Below, in pieces: positions 28,397 to 37,559 of a DNA stretch of 64,000 bases (position 1 is the stretch's first letter; every line of letters begins with the position of its first letter). The notes below the pieces were generated by a model. The model was not told the origin of the DNA, did not search any database, and saw nothing but the letters and a program-made list of their open reading frames with translations. This stretch comes from Mannheimia bovis (GTDB lineage: Bacteria; Pseudomonadota; Gammaproteobacteria; Enterobacterales; Pasteurellaceae): positions 1,504,798 to 1,568,797 of the forward strand of contig NZ_CP061280.1 in the NCBI RefSeq assembly GCF_014541205.1, in the 5' to 3' direction. A program made the translations under genes and the position numbers.

Positions 28397-28930
28397 ATGA
28401 AAAAATTAATTACCCTTTCTGCAGTTTTAGCGGTTTCTGTAGCAACAGTTGCGGAGGCAAAACGAGGCGGTGGTTTCCGTGCAAGTCCATCGAAAGCGGT
28501 AGCAACTAAGCCCGCAGCTAAGCAACAAACTCAACAACAAAGAGATGCGACTTTTGCCAATACGCCAAATAATGCCGCAACACAACAGCCAGCTCGTCAA
28601 GGTAGCACGATGGCAAACGTAGCAATGGGGGCTGCTGCAGGTTATATTTTAGGTGATATGATGTCATCAAATGCTCACGCAAATCAACCTACTGATGCAA
28701 ATGCACAACAAGCGGTTAATTCTGCTCAAAATGTTGCAAATGGAGCTATTGCAGAATTTAAGAGCATTGGTGGTCAAATTGATCCATTCTTAGTTGAGAA
28801 AACGGATGGCTACCGCCGTTATTGTATTTCTGGCGTGCAATACTTAGTGGCTGCACAGGGCTCACAAGCCTCGCCTGTTGTAATGGTTAATCCAAACGGC
28901 ACACCATTACAATGTAACTTAATTCCTTAA
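28397..28930 (+). CDS. Secreted Ala/Gln-rich protein of unknown function
   Basis: A 177-aa protein with a clear Sec signal peptide (MKKLITLSAVLAVSVATVAEA, likely cut before KRGGG). A low-complexity Ala/Gln/Thr-rich basic segment (to about residue 75) follows, then a glycine-zipper-like stretch (AMGAAAGYILGDMM). A more structured C-terminus has two cysteines (YCISG and LQCNL) that could form a disulfide in the periplasm. I do not recognise a family. It starts after ACAAGGAATACGA and ends just before a GC-rich palindrome. It sits between efp and epmB without an obvious link to EF-P. An uptake sequence lies inside (28708-28716). Confidence 0.75.
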   Translation: MKKLITLSAVLAVSVATVAEAKRGGGFRASPSKAVATKPAAKQQTQQQRDATFANTPNNAATQQPARQGSTMANVAMGAAAGYILGDMMSSNAHANQPTDANAQQAVNSAQNVANGAIAEFKSIGGQIDPFLVEKTDGYRRYCISGVQYLVAAQGSQASPVVMVNPNGTPLQCNLIP

Positions 28931-28938
28931 TTATTAGT

Positions 28939-28963
28939 GGGCAGGCATAAAGCCTGCCCCTAC
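28939..28963. repeat. Palindrome GGGCAGGC-N5-GCCTGCCC followed by CTAC
   Basis: Perfect 8-bp arms (28939-28946 and 28952-28959), with TAGT before and CTACTTTCT after. It may act as the terminator of the secreted orphan. It shares the layout GGGC...GCCCCTAC with 1146-1168. Confidence 0.65.
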
Positions 28964-28971
28964 TTTCTCAA

Positions 28972-29964
28972 ATGCAATCAATTCAAATCAAACCAGTTTG
29001 GCTGGCTGAACTTGCTCAAGCCTTTAATAATCCTATCGATTTACTGCAATTTCTCGAACTCAATCCTACCGATTTTGAGGAAGATATAGTTGCTCGCAAA
29101 TTATTTGCTCTCAGAGTGCCAAGAGCCTTTGCTGAAAAAATGGAAAAGGGTAATCCGGGAGACCCGCTTTTTCTACAAGTGATGTCATCACAACAAGAGT
29201 TTATTGAGCAAGAAGGATTTGTTGCTGATCCGTTAGAAGAACAGCAAAGCCCGGCTCCGAATATTTTGCATAAGTATCATAACCGTTTGTTATTTATGGT
29301 AAAAAACAGTTGTGCTATTAACTGCCGTTACTGTTTTCGCCGCCATTTTCCGTATGATGAAGTAAAAAGCGGGAAAATGGTGTGGCAACAAAGTTTGAAG
29401 TACATAGCCGAACATACAGAACTAGAAGAAGTGATTTTTTCAGGTGGTGATCCATTAATGGCAAAAGATCAGGAATTGGATTGGTTGTTAGATAAGTTAG
29501 AACAAATTCCACACATCAAAACATTGCGTATTCATTCTCGGCTTCCTGTGGTCATTCCTAGTCGAATTACGCCAGAATTATGTGAACGGTTATCACAATC
29601 TCGTTTGAATGTCGTGTTGGTTACTCATATTAACCACGCAAATGAAATTGATGATGTTTTTGCGGAAAAAATGGCTCAACTTAAAAAAGTCGGCGTTGTA
29701 TTGCTGAACCAATCGGTAATGTTAAAAGGCGTAAATGATGATGCCAAAACCCTAAAAGCCTTGAGTAATAAGCTATTTGAATACGGTATTTTGCCTTATT
29801 ATCTTCACTTATTTGATAAAGTTGCAGGAGCAAGCCATTTTTATATTGAAGATGAAAAAGCGATTGCCATTTATCGAGAACTGCAAAAAGTCACATCGGG
29901 CTACCTTGTGCCCAAATTAGCAAGAGAAATAGCGAAAGAACCGAATAAAACATTGAAAGGGTAG
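28972..29964 (+). CDS. epmB: EF-P beta-lysylation enzyme EpmB (lysine 2,3-aminomutase family)
   Basis: A 330-aa radical-SAM enzyme. The [4Fe-4S] cysteines are C114, C118 and C121 in CAINCRYC. FSGGDPLM follows as the SAM-binding GGE-type segment, and PYYLHLFDKVAGASHF holds the region of the PLP lysine. It converts (S)-alpha-lysine to (R)-beta-lysine, which EpmA attaches to EF-P K34. Its closeness to efp supports this role over a catabolic aminomutase. The ribosome site is weak. Confidence 0.93.
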   Translation: MQSIQIKPVWLAELAQAFNNPIDLLQFLELNPTDFEEDIVARKLFALRVPRAFAEKMEKGNPGDPLFLQVMSSQQEFIEQEGFVADPLEEQQSPAPNILHKYHNRLLFMVKNSCAINCRYCFRRHFPYDEVKSGKMVWQQSLKYIAEHTELEEVIFSGGDPLMAKDQELDWLLDKLEQIPHIKTLRIHSRLPVVIPSRITPELCERLSQSRLNVVLVTHINHANEIDDVFAEKMAQLKKVGVVLLNQSVMLKGVNDDAKTLKALSNKLFEYGILPYYLHLFDKVAGASHFYIEDEKAIAIYRELQKVTSGYLVPKLAREIAKEPNKTLKG

Positions 29965-29974
29965 TGATGAATAC

Positions 29975-30007
29975 AAAAGGCGAAAACGTAAAATTTTCGC
30001 CTTTTTT
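29975..30007. terminator. Bidirectional terminator between epmB and asnS
   Basis: AAAAGGCGAAAA (29975-29986) pairs with TTTTCGCCTTTT (29994-30005), loop of seven, then more T. It lies between convergent genes. Confidence 0.85.
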
Positions 30008-30008
30008 G

Positions 30009-30024
30009 ACCGCTTGCAAGCGGT
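30009..30024. repeat. Inverted pair of uptake-sequence cores
   Basis: ACCGCTTGCAAGCGGT is a perfect 16-bp palindrome made of two back-to-back uptake cores, directly after the epmB terminator and before the end of asnS. Confidence 0.75.
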
Positions 30025-30048
30025 TGCTTTTATCTAATTTCTTGCAAA

Positions 30049-31452
30049 TTAGAAGTTTGCATTGCGTGGAGCACGAGGGAATGGGATTACATCACGAATG
30101 TTTTGTAAACCTGTTACATACACGATTAAACGCTCGAAGCCTAAGCCGAAACCTGAGTGCGGTACAGTCCCGTATTTGCGTAAATCACGGTACCACCAGT
30201 AATCTTCAGGGTTTAAGCCCATTTCGTTCATACGTTTATCCAATACTTCTAAACGCTCTTCACGTTGTGAACCGCCGATGATTTCACCGATGCCCGGAGC
30301 TAATACGTCCATTGCAGCTACAGTTTTACCGTCTTCATTTAAACGCATATAGAAGGCTTTAATGTCTTTCGGATAGTTTTTCACAACCACCGGCGATTTA
30401 AAGTGTTCTTCTGCTAAATAACGCTCGTGTTCAGATGAAAGGTCGATACCCCATTCCACAGGGAATTCAAACGCTTTACCTGATTTTAATAAAATCTCAA
30501 TAGCATCGGTATAATCTACTTGAGCGAATGGTGCGTTAATAAAGTTCTCTAAACGGCTTATCGCATCTTTATCCACGTGTTTAACGAAGAATTCCATATC
30601 ATCTTTACGCTCGGTAAGTACCGCACGGAAAACGTATTTCAACATATCTTCCGCTAATTTAGCATTATCGTTTAGATCTGCGAAAGCAACTTCAGGTTCC
30701 ATCATCCAGAACTCTGCCAAGTGGCGGGTGGTGTTGGAGTTTTCCGCACGAAAAGTCGGACCGAAAGTATAAACTTTACTTAATGCACAAGCGTAAGTTT
30801 CCGCATTTAACTGACCTGATACGGTTAAGAATGACTCTTTACCGAAGAAATCTTGGTTGAAATCCACTTTGCCGTTTTCACCACGTGGTAAGTTTTCTAA
30901 ATCAAGCGTAGAAACACGAAACATTTCGCCTGCACCTTCTGTGTCTGATGCAGTAATCACAGGAGTTGCAACCCAGTAGAAACCTTGTTCGTGGAAGAAA
31001 CGGTGGATTGCTTGAGCCAAACAGTGGCGAACACGGGCTACCGCACCGATTAAATTTGTGCGAGGGCGTAAGTGTGCTACTTCACGCAAATACTCAATTG
31101 AGTGGCGTTTTGCTGCCATTGGGTAAGTATCAGGATCTTCTACCCAACCAACAACCTCTACATTTGTTGCTTGCAACTCAACAGCTTGACCTTCTGCCGG
31201 CGATTCCACCACTTTACCTGTAACAATAACAGAGCAACCTGCGGTTAAACGCAGTACTTCGTCATTATAATTTGGTAAATCGTTGTTAATGATTGCTTGG
31301 ATTGGGTCAAAGCACGAACCGTCATACACGGCTAAGAAAGATAAACCGGCTTTTGAATCACGGCGGGTACGCACCCAGCCACGTACTGCAACCTCTTCAC
31401 CTACTGCAACTTTGCCAGATAGGATTTCCGAAACTGTTGGAAATTTAGACAT
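30049..31452 (-). CDS. asnS: Asparaginyl-tRNA synthetase
   Basis: A 467-aa class IIb synthetase. The N-terminal OB-fold anticodon-binding domain spans about residues 15-110 ([24 protein letters not shown]). The catalytic core has motif 2 in [22 protein letters not shown] and motif 3 in [27 protein letters not shown]. It charges tRNA-Asn. A 318-base open frame on the other strand (29964-30281) is a shadow of its C-terminus. Confidence 0.98.
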   Translation of the reverse strand: MSKFPTVSEILSGKVAVGEEVAVRGWVRTRRDSKAGLSFLAVYDGSCFDPIQAIINNDLPNYNDEVLRLTAGCSVIVTGKVVESPAEGQAVELQATNVEVVGWVEDPDTYPMAAKRHSIEYLREVAHLRPRTNLIGAVARVRHCLAQAIHRFFHEQGFYWVATPVITASDTEGAGEMFRVSTLDLENLPRGENGKVDFNQDFFGKESFLTVSGQLNAETYACALSKVYTFGPTFRAENSNTTRHLAEFWMMEPEVAFADLNDNAKLAEDMLKYVFRAVLTERKDDMEFFVKHVDKDAISRLENFINAPFAQVDYTDAIEILLKSGKAFEFPVEWGIDLSSEHERYLAEEHFKSPVVVKNYPKDIKAFYMRLNEDGKTVAAMDVLAPGIGEIIGGSQREERLEVLDKRMNEMGLNPEDYWWYRDLRKYGTVPHSGFGLGFERLIVYVTGLQNIRDVIPFPRAPRNANF

Positions 31453-31716
31453 TTAATACCTCAAATTTTTCTTGTAAGCTCTTTTAAGAAAAGAATATTT
31501 AATATTCTACAAGAAAATAGGGGGAAATATAATAATTTTACGGAATTATTTGAAAATTTGTTGGTCTATATAAACATTGCAAGCAGTTGGATCTGGATTT
31601 GCTTAGTTTTAAAAAATTTTTAATTTTTTAATGAACTTTTGTTCAGTGAGTTAGTCTGAGTATATGTAACAGATTTATGCAAGTTTTTTTCATTAATTTC
31701 CTTAGGTAAGACCTCC

Positions 31717-31752
31717 GCCCCTTTTCGCTGTTTTGATTAGGGGCTTTTTTTT
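31717..31752 (+). terminator. Orphan intrinsic terminator upstream of sbcB
   Basis: GCCCCT (31717-31722) pairs with AGGGGC (31739-31744) across a 16-base loop, followed by eight T. There is no plus-strand gene upstream after epmB, which has its own terminator, so this may end a small RNA. Confidence 0.55.
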
Positions 31753-31787
31753 ATATTAAACGATTTGCAAATTTTTACTGAAAAACA

Positions 31788-31796
31788 ACCGCTTGT
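31788..31796 (-). repeat. DNA uptake signal sequence upstream of sbcB
   Basis: Exact ACCGCTTGT preceded by AAAAACA, about 70 bases before sbcB. Confidence 0.85.
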
Positions 31797-31862
31797 ATTT
31801 CTCCCTCTCTTTTATGTTATCTGTGGTACAATCTTTCTAATTTTATCTAATCAATAATTCCA

Positions 31863-33407
31863 ATGAGTAAATCATTTTCTTTTTTCTTTTACGACTATGA
31901 GAGTTTTGGGGTAAGTCCGGCTCACGATAGACCGGCTCAGTTTGCGGGTATTCGTACTGATGAAGAGTTTAATATCATCGGTGAGCCAGTAATGTTTTTC
32001 TGTAAGCAAACGCCAGACTATTTACCAAGCCCTGAAGCCGTTATGGTAACTGGTATTACACCGCAACAATGTAACGCTGAGGGAGTGTCTGAACCTGAGT
32101 TTGCTGCTCGTATTCACGCAGAATTTAGCCAGCCAAATACTTGTACCATCGGCTATAACAATATCCGTTATGACGATGAAATGACCCGCTACACTTTTTT
32201 TCGCAATTTTTACGATCCGTATGAATACAGTTGGAAAAACGGTAATTCTCGTTGGGATTTATTGGATTTAGTAAGGGCTTGTTATGCGTTGCGTCCGGAA
32301 GGCATTGAGTGGTCAAAAGATGAAAATGGAATGCCGAGCTTTAAACTAGAGAATTTAACTAAAGCAAACGGTATTGCTCACGAAAATGCTCACGATGCGA
32401 TGTCGGATGTGTACGCTACCATTGCGATGGCGAAATTAATTAAGGAAAAACAGCCGAAATTATTCAATTTTTTCTTCAATCTACGCAGTAAAAAAGAAGT
32501 GGAGAAACTGATTGATACAGGCGAAATGACACCGCTCGTTCACGTTTCGGGAATGTTAGGGAATTATCGGGGTAATACCGCTTGGGTTGTGCCATTGGCT
32601 TGGCATCCTACTAATCAAAATGCGGTGATTGTGTGTGATTTATCGGGCGATATGAATGGTTTGCTCAATGAAAATGCTGAAATTCTACGCCAACGCCTAT
32701 ATACCAAACGTGAGGAGTTAGCTGATAACGAGCTACCTGTGCCATTAAAATTAGTGCATATCAATAAATGCCCGATTTTAGCTCCTGCAAAAACCTTGCT
32801 ACCTGAAAATGCAGAGCGATTAGGCATTGATAGAGCATTATGTTTAGAAAATTTGAAGGCATTAAAAGCACATAAATCGTTGGTTCGAGAAAAAGTGTTG
32901 GAAATCTTTAATGATGAACGCACATTTGAGCCTTCAGCCAATGTAGAAACGACACTTTATGACGGTTTTTTCTCAACTGCGGATAAAAACAATATGACAA
33001 TTTTACGCTCCTTGCCACCTGAAAGTTTAGCGGATCACGGATTAAAATTTGAAGATCCTCGAGTGGAGCAACTTTTATTCCATTATCGAGCAAGGCATTA
33101 TTCACAAACTCTGACAAGAGCAGAGCAGATTAAATGGCAGAAATATTGCCACCAACAGATTGATGCAAAAGCCGAACAGTTTGCGAACGCTATTGATGCT
33201 TTGTTCCAGCAACATCACGATAATCCGGAAATAGTAAAATTATTGGAAAATCTGACCGCTTACGCTGAACAAATCTCACAAAAACAGACTGTGGTTTATG
33301 CTAAAAATAGCGAAGATGAAACGCTAGTGAGCGATTTGAATAAAGTAGCAGAGCAACCATTAGATAAAGCAGACAAATTAAAGTTATTAAAGGAATTAAT
33401 CAAATAG
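31863..33407 (+). CDS. sbcB: Exodeoxyribonuclease I
   Basis: A 514-aa 3'-5' single-strand DNA exonuclease (E. coli ExoI 475 aa), so slightly long at the C-terminus. DEDD active-site residues are visible in FYDYESFG (Exo I motif), NIRYDDEMT (Exo II) and HDAMSDVYATIAMAK (Exo III). An SH3-like domain and a C-terminal helical domain follow. It acts in mismatch repair and recombination with SSB. The ribosome site before the ATG is weak. The stop is 1 base before the next gene. Confidence 0.95.
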   Translation: MSKSFSFFFYDYESFGVSPAHDRPAQFAGIRTDEEFNIIGEPVMFFCKQTPDYLPSPEAVMVTGITPQQCNAEGVSEPEFAARIHAEFSQPNTCTIGYNNIRYDDEMTRYTFFRNFYDPYEYSWKNGNSRWDLLDLVRACYALRPEGIEWSKDENGMPSFKLENLTKANGIAHENAHDAMSDVYATIAMAKLIKEKQPKLFNFFFNLRSKKEVEKLIDTGEMTPLVHVSGMLGNYRGNTAWVVPLAWHPTNQNAVIVCDLSGDMNGLLNENAEILRQRLYTKREELADNELPVPLKLVHINKCPILAPAKTLLPENAERLGIDRALCLENLKALKAHKSLVREKVLEIFNDERTFEPSANVETTLYDGFFSTADKNNMTILRSLPPESLADHGLKFEDPRVEQLLFHYRARHYSQTLTRAEQIKWQKYCHQQIDAKAEQFANAIDALFQQHHDNPEIVKLLENLTAYAEQISQKQTVVYAKNSEDETLVSDLNKVAEQPLDKADKLKLLKELIK

Positions 33408-33408
33408 A

Positions 33409-34008
33409 ATGGAAATACTTGAATTAGAACATCATCCTTTTGATCCGATTTTACCGGAACAAGCGACCGTTGTAATGATGGGAACTTTTCCGCCAACATC
33501 AGAGAAACGCTGTATGGAGTTTCACTATCCGAATTTCCAAAATGATATGTGGCGGATAATGGGTAAAATCTTTTTTGGTGATGTGGATTACTTTCGAGTG
33601 AATGATGAAAAGCGTTTTGATCCTATTCGCATTGAAGCCTTTTTGCGAGAAAAAGGTATTGCACTTTGTTCTTCCGCTAAAACGGCAATTCGCTTAAAAG
33701 GTAATGCGGCGGATAAAGATCTCAAAATTGTTGAACCTGTAGATATGAACGAATTGTTAGCCCAATTGCCAAAAATGAAATGGCTGTTTACTACAGGCGG
33801 TTTAGCTACAGATGTGTTATTAGACCTGCTTTCAGAAAAAATCAAAGCCCCGAAAACTAATGAATGGGTAGTGTATCCTTATTCTAAATCAAGGGAACTT
33901 TATTTATACAGATTACCTTCTACCTCAAGAGCTTACCCATTAAGTTTGGAGAAAAAAACAGAAGCCTATCGACAATTTTTTATTCAAGCAGGGCTTATTA
34001 AGGATTAA
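33409..34008 (+). CDS. Uracil-DNA-glycosylase-superfamily protein, specificity unknown
   Basis: A 199-aa protein with the layout of the UDG superfamily. MGTFPPTSEKR is the N-terminal active-site-like motif, FHYPNFQNDMWRIM resembles the conserved Y-P-N-FW stretch, and LPSTSRAYPLS near residues 164-174 resembles the C-terminal LPSTS loop. The first motif lacks the Asp of family-1 UDG (GQDPYH), so the lesion specificity, and even glycosylase activity, is uncertain. It follows sbcB by one base and precedes rnm by two bases. It is therefore part of a nucleic-acid repair/degradation transcript. Confidence 0.75.
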   Translation: MEILELEHHPFDPILPEQATVVMMGTFPPTSEKRCMEFHYPNFQNDMWRIMGKIFFGDVDYFRVNDEKRFDPIRIEAFLREKGIALCSSAKTAIRLKGNAADKDLKIVEPVDMNELLAQLPKMKWLFTTGGLATDVLLDLLSEKIKAPKTNEWVVYPYSKSRELYLYRLPSTSRAYPLSLEKKTEAYRQFFIQAGLIKD

Positions 34009-34010
34009 CA

Positions 34011-34829
34011 ATGAAATACGATTTACATTCCCATAGCACAGCCTCTGATGGAGTGCTTTCCCCCACGGAATTAGTACAACGAGCGGTTGAACAAGGTGTT
34101 GAAATGCTTGCTTTGACTGATCACGATACTATTTCCGGCATTTGTGAAGCAAAAAAATTTGCCCAAACACAACCAATCAAATTTATCTCGGGTGTCGAAA
34201 TCTCGGTACTATGGCAAGATAAAAGTATTCATTTGGCAGCTTTAAATATTGATGAAAATAATAAGAAATTAATTCAATTTTTGGATAATCAAGCCAAATT
34301 GCGTGAAGAACGAGCGGTCGAAATTGGCGAAAAATTAGCAAAAGCAGGCATTCCAAACGCTTATGAAGGTGCAAAAGCTCTTGCTTCAGGTGAAGTAACT
34401 CGGGCTCATTATGGGCGTTTTTTATATGAACAAGGACACGTTCGCAACATTGAACACGCTTTTAAACGTTATTTAGGAATGGGAAAACCTGCTTACGTTA
34501 AGCCTATGTGGAGCAGTTTAGAAGAAGCAGTTCAAATAACACACAATGCAGGCGGAGTTATTAATATCGCCCACCCACTACGTTATAAAATGACTGCACG
34601 TTGGATTCGCCGTTTGATTGTTGATTTCAAACTAGCAGGCGGAGATGGCATTGAAGTTTCAGGCTGCGGACAAACCCCAGACCAACGGCAATTGCTTACC
34701 CGCTGGGCAAAAGAATTTGATTTATATGGTTCGGTTGGCTCTGATTTCCATTACCCAACAGGCTGGATTGAACTCGGCAGAAGTTTAGAACTGCCAAAAG
34801 AGTGCAAGCCTATTTGGGAGCTGTTTTAA
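34011..34829 (+). CDS. rnm: PHP-domain 5'-3' exoribonuclease/nucleoside bisphosphatase (RNase AM, YciV)
   Basis: A 272-aa PHP-family metal hydrolase. Metal ligands are seen in YDLHSHSTASDG (residues 3-14), LTDHDT near 35-40, GVEIS, INIAHPLRY and GSDFHYP. E. coli YciV (RNase AM) trims 5' ends of rRNA, removes nucleotides from short RNAs and hydrolyses 3',5'-nucleoside bisphosphates. The ATG at 34011 lies 2 bases after the preceding stop, so it is translationally coupled. Confidence 0.88.
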   Translation: MKYDLHSHSTASDGVLSPTELVQRAVEQGVEMLALTDHDTISGICEAKKFAQTQPIKFISGVEISVLWQDKSIHLAALNIDENNKKLIQFLDNQAKLREERAVEIGEKLAKAGIPNAYEGAKALASGEVTRAHYGRFLYEQGHVRNIEHAFKRYLGMGKPAYVKPMWSSLEEAVQITHNAGGVINIAHPLRYKMTARWIRRLIVDFKLAGGDGIEVSGCGQTPDQRQLLTRWAKEFDLYGSVGSDFHYPTGWIELGRSLELPKECKPIWELF

Positions 34830-34870
34830 TTTTATAGACAGGTGTCGTTACCTATCTCTTCCGTAAACTG

Positions 34871-35629
34871 TTAGATATGATGAATAACTAAGGGTTTTCC
34901 TTGATATTCCACAACGTCAGCGTCAAGATTAAATACGGCTTTCAGATTTTCATTTGTAATAATTTGTTGTGGAGAGCCTATCTTTTCAATAGTGCCGTTT
35001 TTCATTGCCACAATGGTATCTGCATAAGCGGCAGCAATGTTAATATCGTGAACTACCATTACTACGGTTAGTGCTAGTTCATCAGTTAATTGACGTAGTA
35101 GTTTCATTAATTCACGAGCGTGAAACATATCCAAATTATTAAGTGGTTCATCTAATAAAATATAATTAGTCTGTTGGCAAAAAGTCATTGCAATTAACGC
35201 TCTCTGACGTTGCCCGCCAGATAATTCATTTAAGAAACGATGAGAAAAATCAACTAAATCAAAGCGTTCAAGGGCTTCTTCCACAATATTTTGGTCTTGT
35301 TGTGTTATTCTGCCTTGATGATGAGGATAACGCCCGAACATTAGTAAATCTTTTACTGTGATTCTGCTATGGATAACATTGTCTTGCGTTAGAATTGCTA
35401 ACTGCTTAGCCACTTTTTGAGAAGGCGTTTTTGCAATATTAAGATTATTTAAGTGAATTTCGCCTTCTTGAATATCTTTTAAACGTGCAATAAGGGAAAG
35501 TAAGGTTGATTTGCCCGCTCCATTTGCTCCGATTAATGCAGTAATACCGCCATTTGGAATAGTTAAATTGATATTATTTAAAATGGTAGTGTTACCAATT
35601 TTATGGTAAATATTTTTTACTGTTATCAT
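34871..35629 (-). CDS. Siderophore/iron ABC transporter, ATP-binding protein
   Basis: A 252-aa ABC ATPase of the FepC/FhuC type. Walker A is GANGAGKST (residues about 33-41), the signature is LSGGQRQRALIAM, Walker B is YILLDEPLNNLD, and the switch His is in VVHDINIA. It powers uptake by the two permeases encoded just upstream (17 bases from the nearest). The set most resembles CeuBCDE, FatBCDE and VctPDGC catecholate or hydroxamate systems; the exact siderophore cannot be told. Confidence 0.9.
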   Translation of the reverse strand: MITVKNIYHKIGNTTILNNINLTIPNGGITALIGANGAGKSTLLSLIARLKDIQEGEIHLNNLNIAKTPSQKVAKQLAILTQDNVIHSRITVKDLLMFGRYPHHQGRITQQDQNIVEEALERFDLVDFSHRFLNELSGGQRQRALIAMTFCQQTNYILLDEPLNNLDMFHARELMKLLRQLTDELALTVVMVVHDINIAAAYADTIVAMKNGTIEKIGSPQQIITNENLKAVFNLDADVVEYQGKPLVIHHI

Positions 35630-35646
35630 TTTATTCCTTATTAATA

Positions 35647-36600
35647 TTATTTTTTCCGTTTTAAAATGAGATAGATAAAGACAATTCCCCCTACAAACTC
35701 AATCACTACACTGAGTACACCTTGCATTTTCAGTACTTGCTCAAAAATGGCTTGCCCTAAAATAAGCGTAATCGCCGAAACTAAAAACGTCATCGGAATG
35801 CGTACACTGTGGTGAATGGTTGGAGTAATTGCATTAACAATCGCACAAACCAGTAATCCTAAGAATAGAATAGGTCCAACTAATGCGGTTGAAATTGAAA
35901 CTAACAACGCGCAGCAGATGAGTAATTGGCGAGAAAAACGGGAGTATTCTAATCCAAGTCCAACTGCTTTATCTTGACCTAACAAGAGAATATCTAACTT
36001 ATGCCTTTGCCTCCAAATCCAAATAGAAGAAGCAAACGCAATACCCGAACCAATCCAAAGTAGAGAAGGTGTTGTGATATTAAATGAGGCAAATGATGAG
36101 CCTTGAGCAACAGCAAATTCTGTTGGATCAATCATTCGTTGTAATAAATTATTTAAACTTCTAAACATAACCCCAAAAATGACCCCAATTAAAATCATTC
36201 GGGGCAAATCTGATTTATTTTGAGTTAATGAGCTAAACAGTAATAAAGATGCTCCTAACATTAGCAATGTTTCAAAGAAAAATTTATGACTAGGATCAAG
36301 TTGAGTAAAGCCTATTCCACCAAAAAAGAAGACTAATGATGTTTGCAATAGTAAGTAAAGTGCATCAAAACCTAAAATGCTGGGTGTTAATATAGGATTA
36401 TGCGTAAGCGTTTGGAATAATAAGGTTGAAACTCCAATCGTATAGGCAATAGTACAGAGTAAAATTAATTTTTTACCTCGAAAAGTTAGAATGAAATCCC
36501 AACTCCCTTTGGCATTATAAGTAAGGTAAAAGAGTATGGATAACATTAAACTAAGGACTAAAATAATAAAACGAGATTTAACCACGATATTTTCCTTCAA
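35647..36600 (-). CDS. Siderophore/iron ABC transporter permease (second)
   Basis: A 317-aa FecCD-family inner-membrane permease with about nine hydrophobic segments. Family stretches include LLFQTLTHNPILTPSILGFDALY and the LVGPILFLGLLVCAIVN loop that contacts the ATPase. It overlaps the first permease gene by 23 bases, so translation is coupled and the pair forms a heterodimeric channel. The order of two permeases then ATPase matches the Ceu/Fat/Vct type. Confidence 0.88.
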   Translation of the reverse strand: MKENIVVKSRFIILVLSLMLSILFYLTYNAKGSWDFILTFRGKKLILLCTIAYTIGVSTLLFQTLTHNPILTPSILGFDALYLLLQTSLVFFFGGIGFTQLDPSHKFFFETLLMLGASLLLFSSLTQNKSDLPRMILIGVIFGVMFRSLNNLLQRMIDPTEFAVAQGSSFASFNITTPSLLWIGSGIAFASSIWIWRQRHKLDILLLGQDKAVGLGLEYSRFSRQLLICCALLVSISTALVGPILFLGLLVCAIVNAITPTIHHSVRIPMTFLVSAITLILGQAIFEQVLKMQGVLSVVIEFVGGIVFIYLILKRKK

Positions 36601-37546
36601 TACGTTTTTCTCTTATTAATAAATAGAGGAAAATAACAGTTCCAACAATACCAAAAATAGTGGATATCGGCACTTCATAAGGGGCATTAATTGAACGCCC
36701 TAAAATATCACAAAAGAGCACCAAGTTTGCACCCAATACCACCACAGTAGGCAGATTTTGGCGTAGTCTATCACCGGCAATACGAGAAACAATATTAGGT
36801 ACAACCAAACCAATAAAAGGGATTTGCCCAACGGTTACCACGACGATAGAGATAATCATCGCAACAACGATCAACGCCAACCACGTCATTTGTTTATAAT
36901 TTATGCCTAAATTTGTACTAATATTCTCGCCTAGCCCGGCAATCGTTAATTTATCTGCCATCACATATACAACCACTGCTAAAATTGCAGTAAGCCAGAG
37001 TAATTCATAGCGACCAGCTAAAATGCCCGAGAAGTCGCCTGAGAACCAAACAGATAAAACTTGTAGGCTATCGTTTTCGTAAGCAATATAAGTGGAAATT
37101 GCTTCAATCACATTGCCAAATACAATGCCGATTAATGGTAACATTAATTGCTGGTAAGGCGGTAAGTTACGAATAAGTAGTATAAAAATACTGATTCCGA
37201 TTAATGTGCTGACTGTAGCAATAGACATTTTCAGCATCAATGTAGAGGCTGGAAACATTAAGCTCGCAATAAGAATACCAATAGCTGCACTTTGGCTTGC
37301 TCCAATCATACTTGGCTCAATAAAGCGGTTTTTTAAGACGATCTGCAATACCATTCCCGCAACGGCGAGCGTTGCTCCTACTAACAATACCGCAAGAGTT
37401 CTTGGTAAACGGCTGACAAAAAAGAGCTTACTTTGCTCGGCAGAGCTGAATATCTCACTCCAGTTAAAATCAGCAACACCCACACTGGTACTGATTGGAA
37501 TGAGTAACAATAAAATAAGAAGATTTAATCTAAAAAAAGAGAACAT
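36578..37546 (-). CDS. Siderophore/iron ABC transporter permease (first)
   Basis: A FecCD-family permease, 322 aa from the ATG at 37546 (MFSFFRLNLLILL). The longer frame to 37594 would start inside a structured uptake-sequence region and adds 16 non-hydrophobic residues, so I reject it. Family stretches are LPRTLAVLLVGATLAVAGMVLQ, EPSMIGASQSAA and VGQIPFIGLVVPNIVSRIAGDRLR. It is separated from the binding-protein gene by a 90-base gap containing a long stem-loop. Confidence 0.88.
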   Translation of the reverse strand: MFSFFRLNLLILLLLIPISTSVGVADFNWSEIFSSAEQSKLFFVSRLPRTLAVLLVGATLAVAGMVLQIVLKNRFIEPSMIGASQSAAIGILIASLMFPASTLMLKMSIATVSTLIGISIFILLIRNLPPYQQLMLPLIGIVFGNVIEAISTYIAYENDSLQVLSVWFSGDFSGILAGRYELLWLTAILAVVVYVMADKLTIAGLGENISTNLGINYKQMTWLALIVVAMIISIVVVTVGQIPFIGLVVPNIVSRIAGDRLRQNLPTVVVLGANLVLFCDILGRSINAPYEVPISTIFGIVGTVIFLYLLIREKRIEGKYRG

Positions 37547-37559
37547 AAGATATAAATGC

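Larger units (their letters stand above)
31453..31862. other. 410-base intergenic region between asnS and sbcB
   Basis: No coding frame is supported. It is AT-rich. It should contain the asnS promoter (minus strand), an orphan plus-strand terminator (31717-31752) with no upstream gene, an uptake sequence (31788-31796), and an extended -10 for sbcB (TGGTACAAT, 31824-31832). The stretch from about 31570 to 31752 is a candidate small-RNA gene. Confidence 0.5.

Noticed and set aside
29964-30281. A 105-codon plus-strand frame overlapping the epmB stop
   Set aside because: Most of it is antisense to the asnS C-terminus, it runs through the epmB terminator and uptake palindrome, and it has no family resemblance.
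31550-31574. TTGAAA as a -35 for the candidate small RNA
   Set aside because: It is only 13 bases from TATAAA, too close for a sigma70 promoter.
34830-34870. GACAGGTGTCGTTACCTATC as a terminator between rnm and the siderophore ATPase gene
   Set aside because: The stem is imperfect and short, with no T run on either strand; left uncalled.
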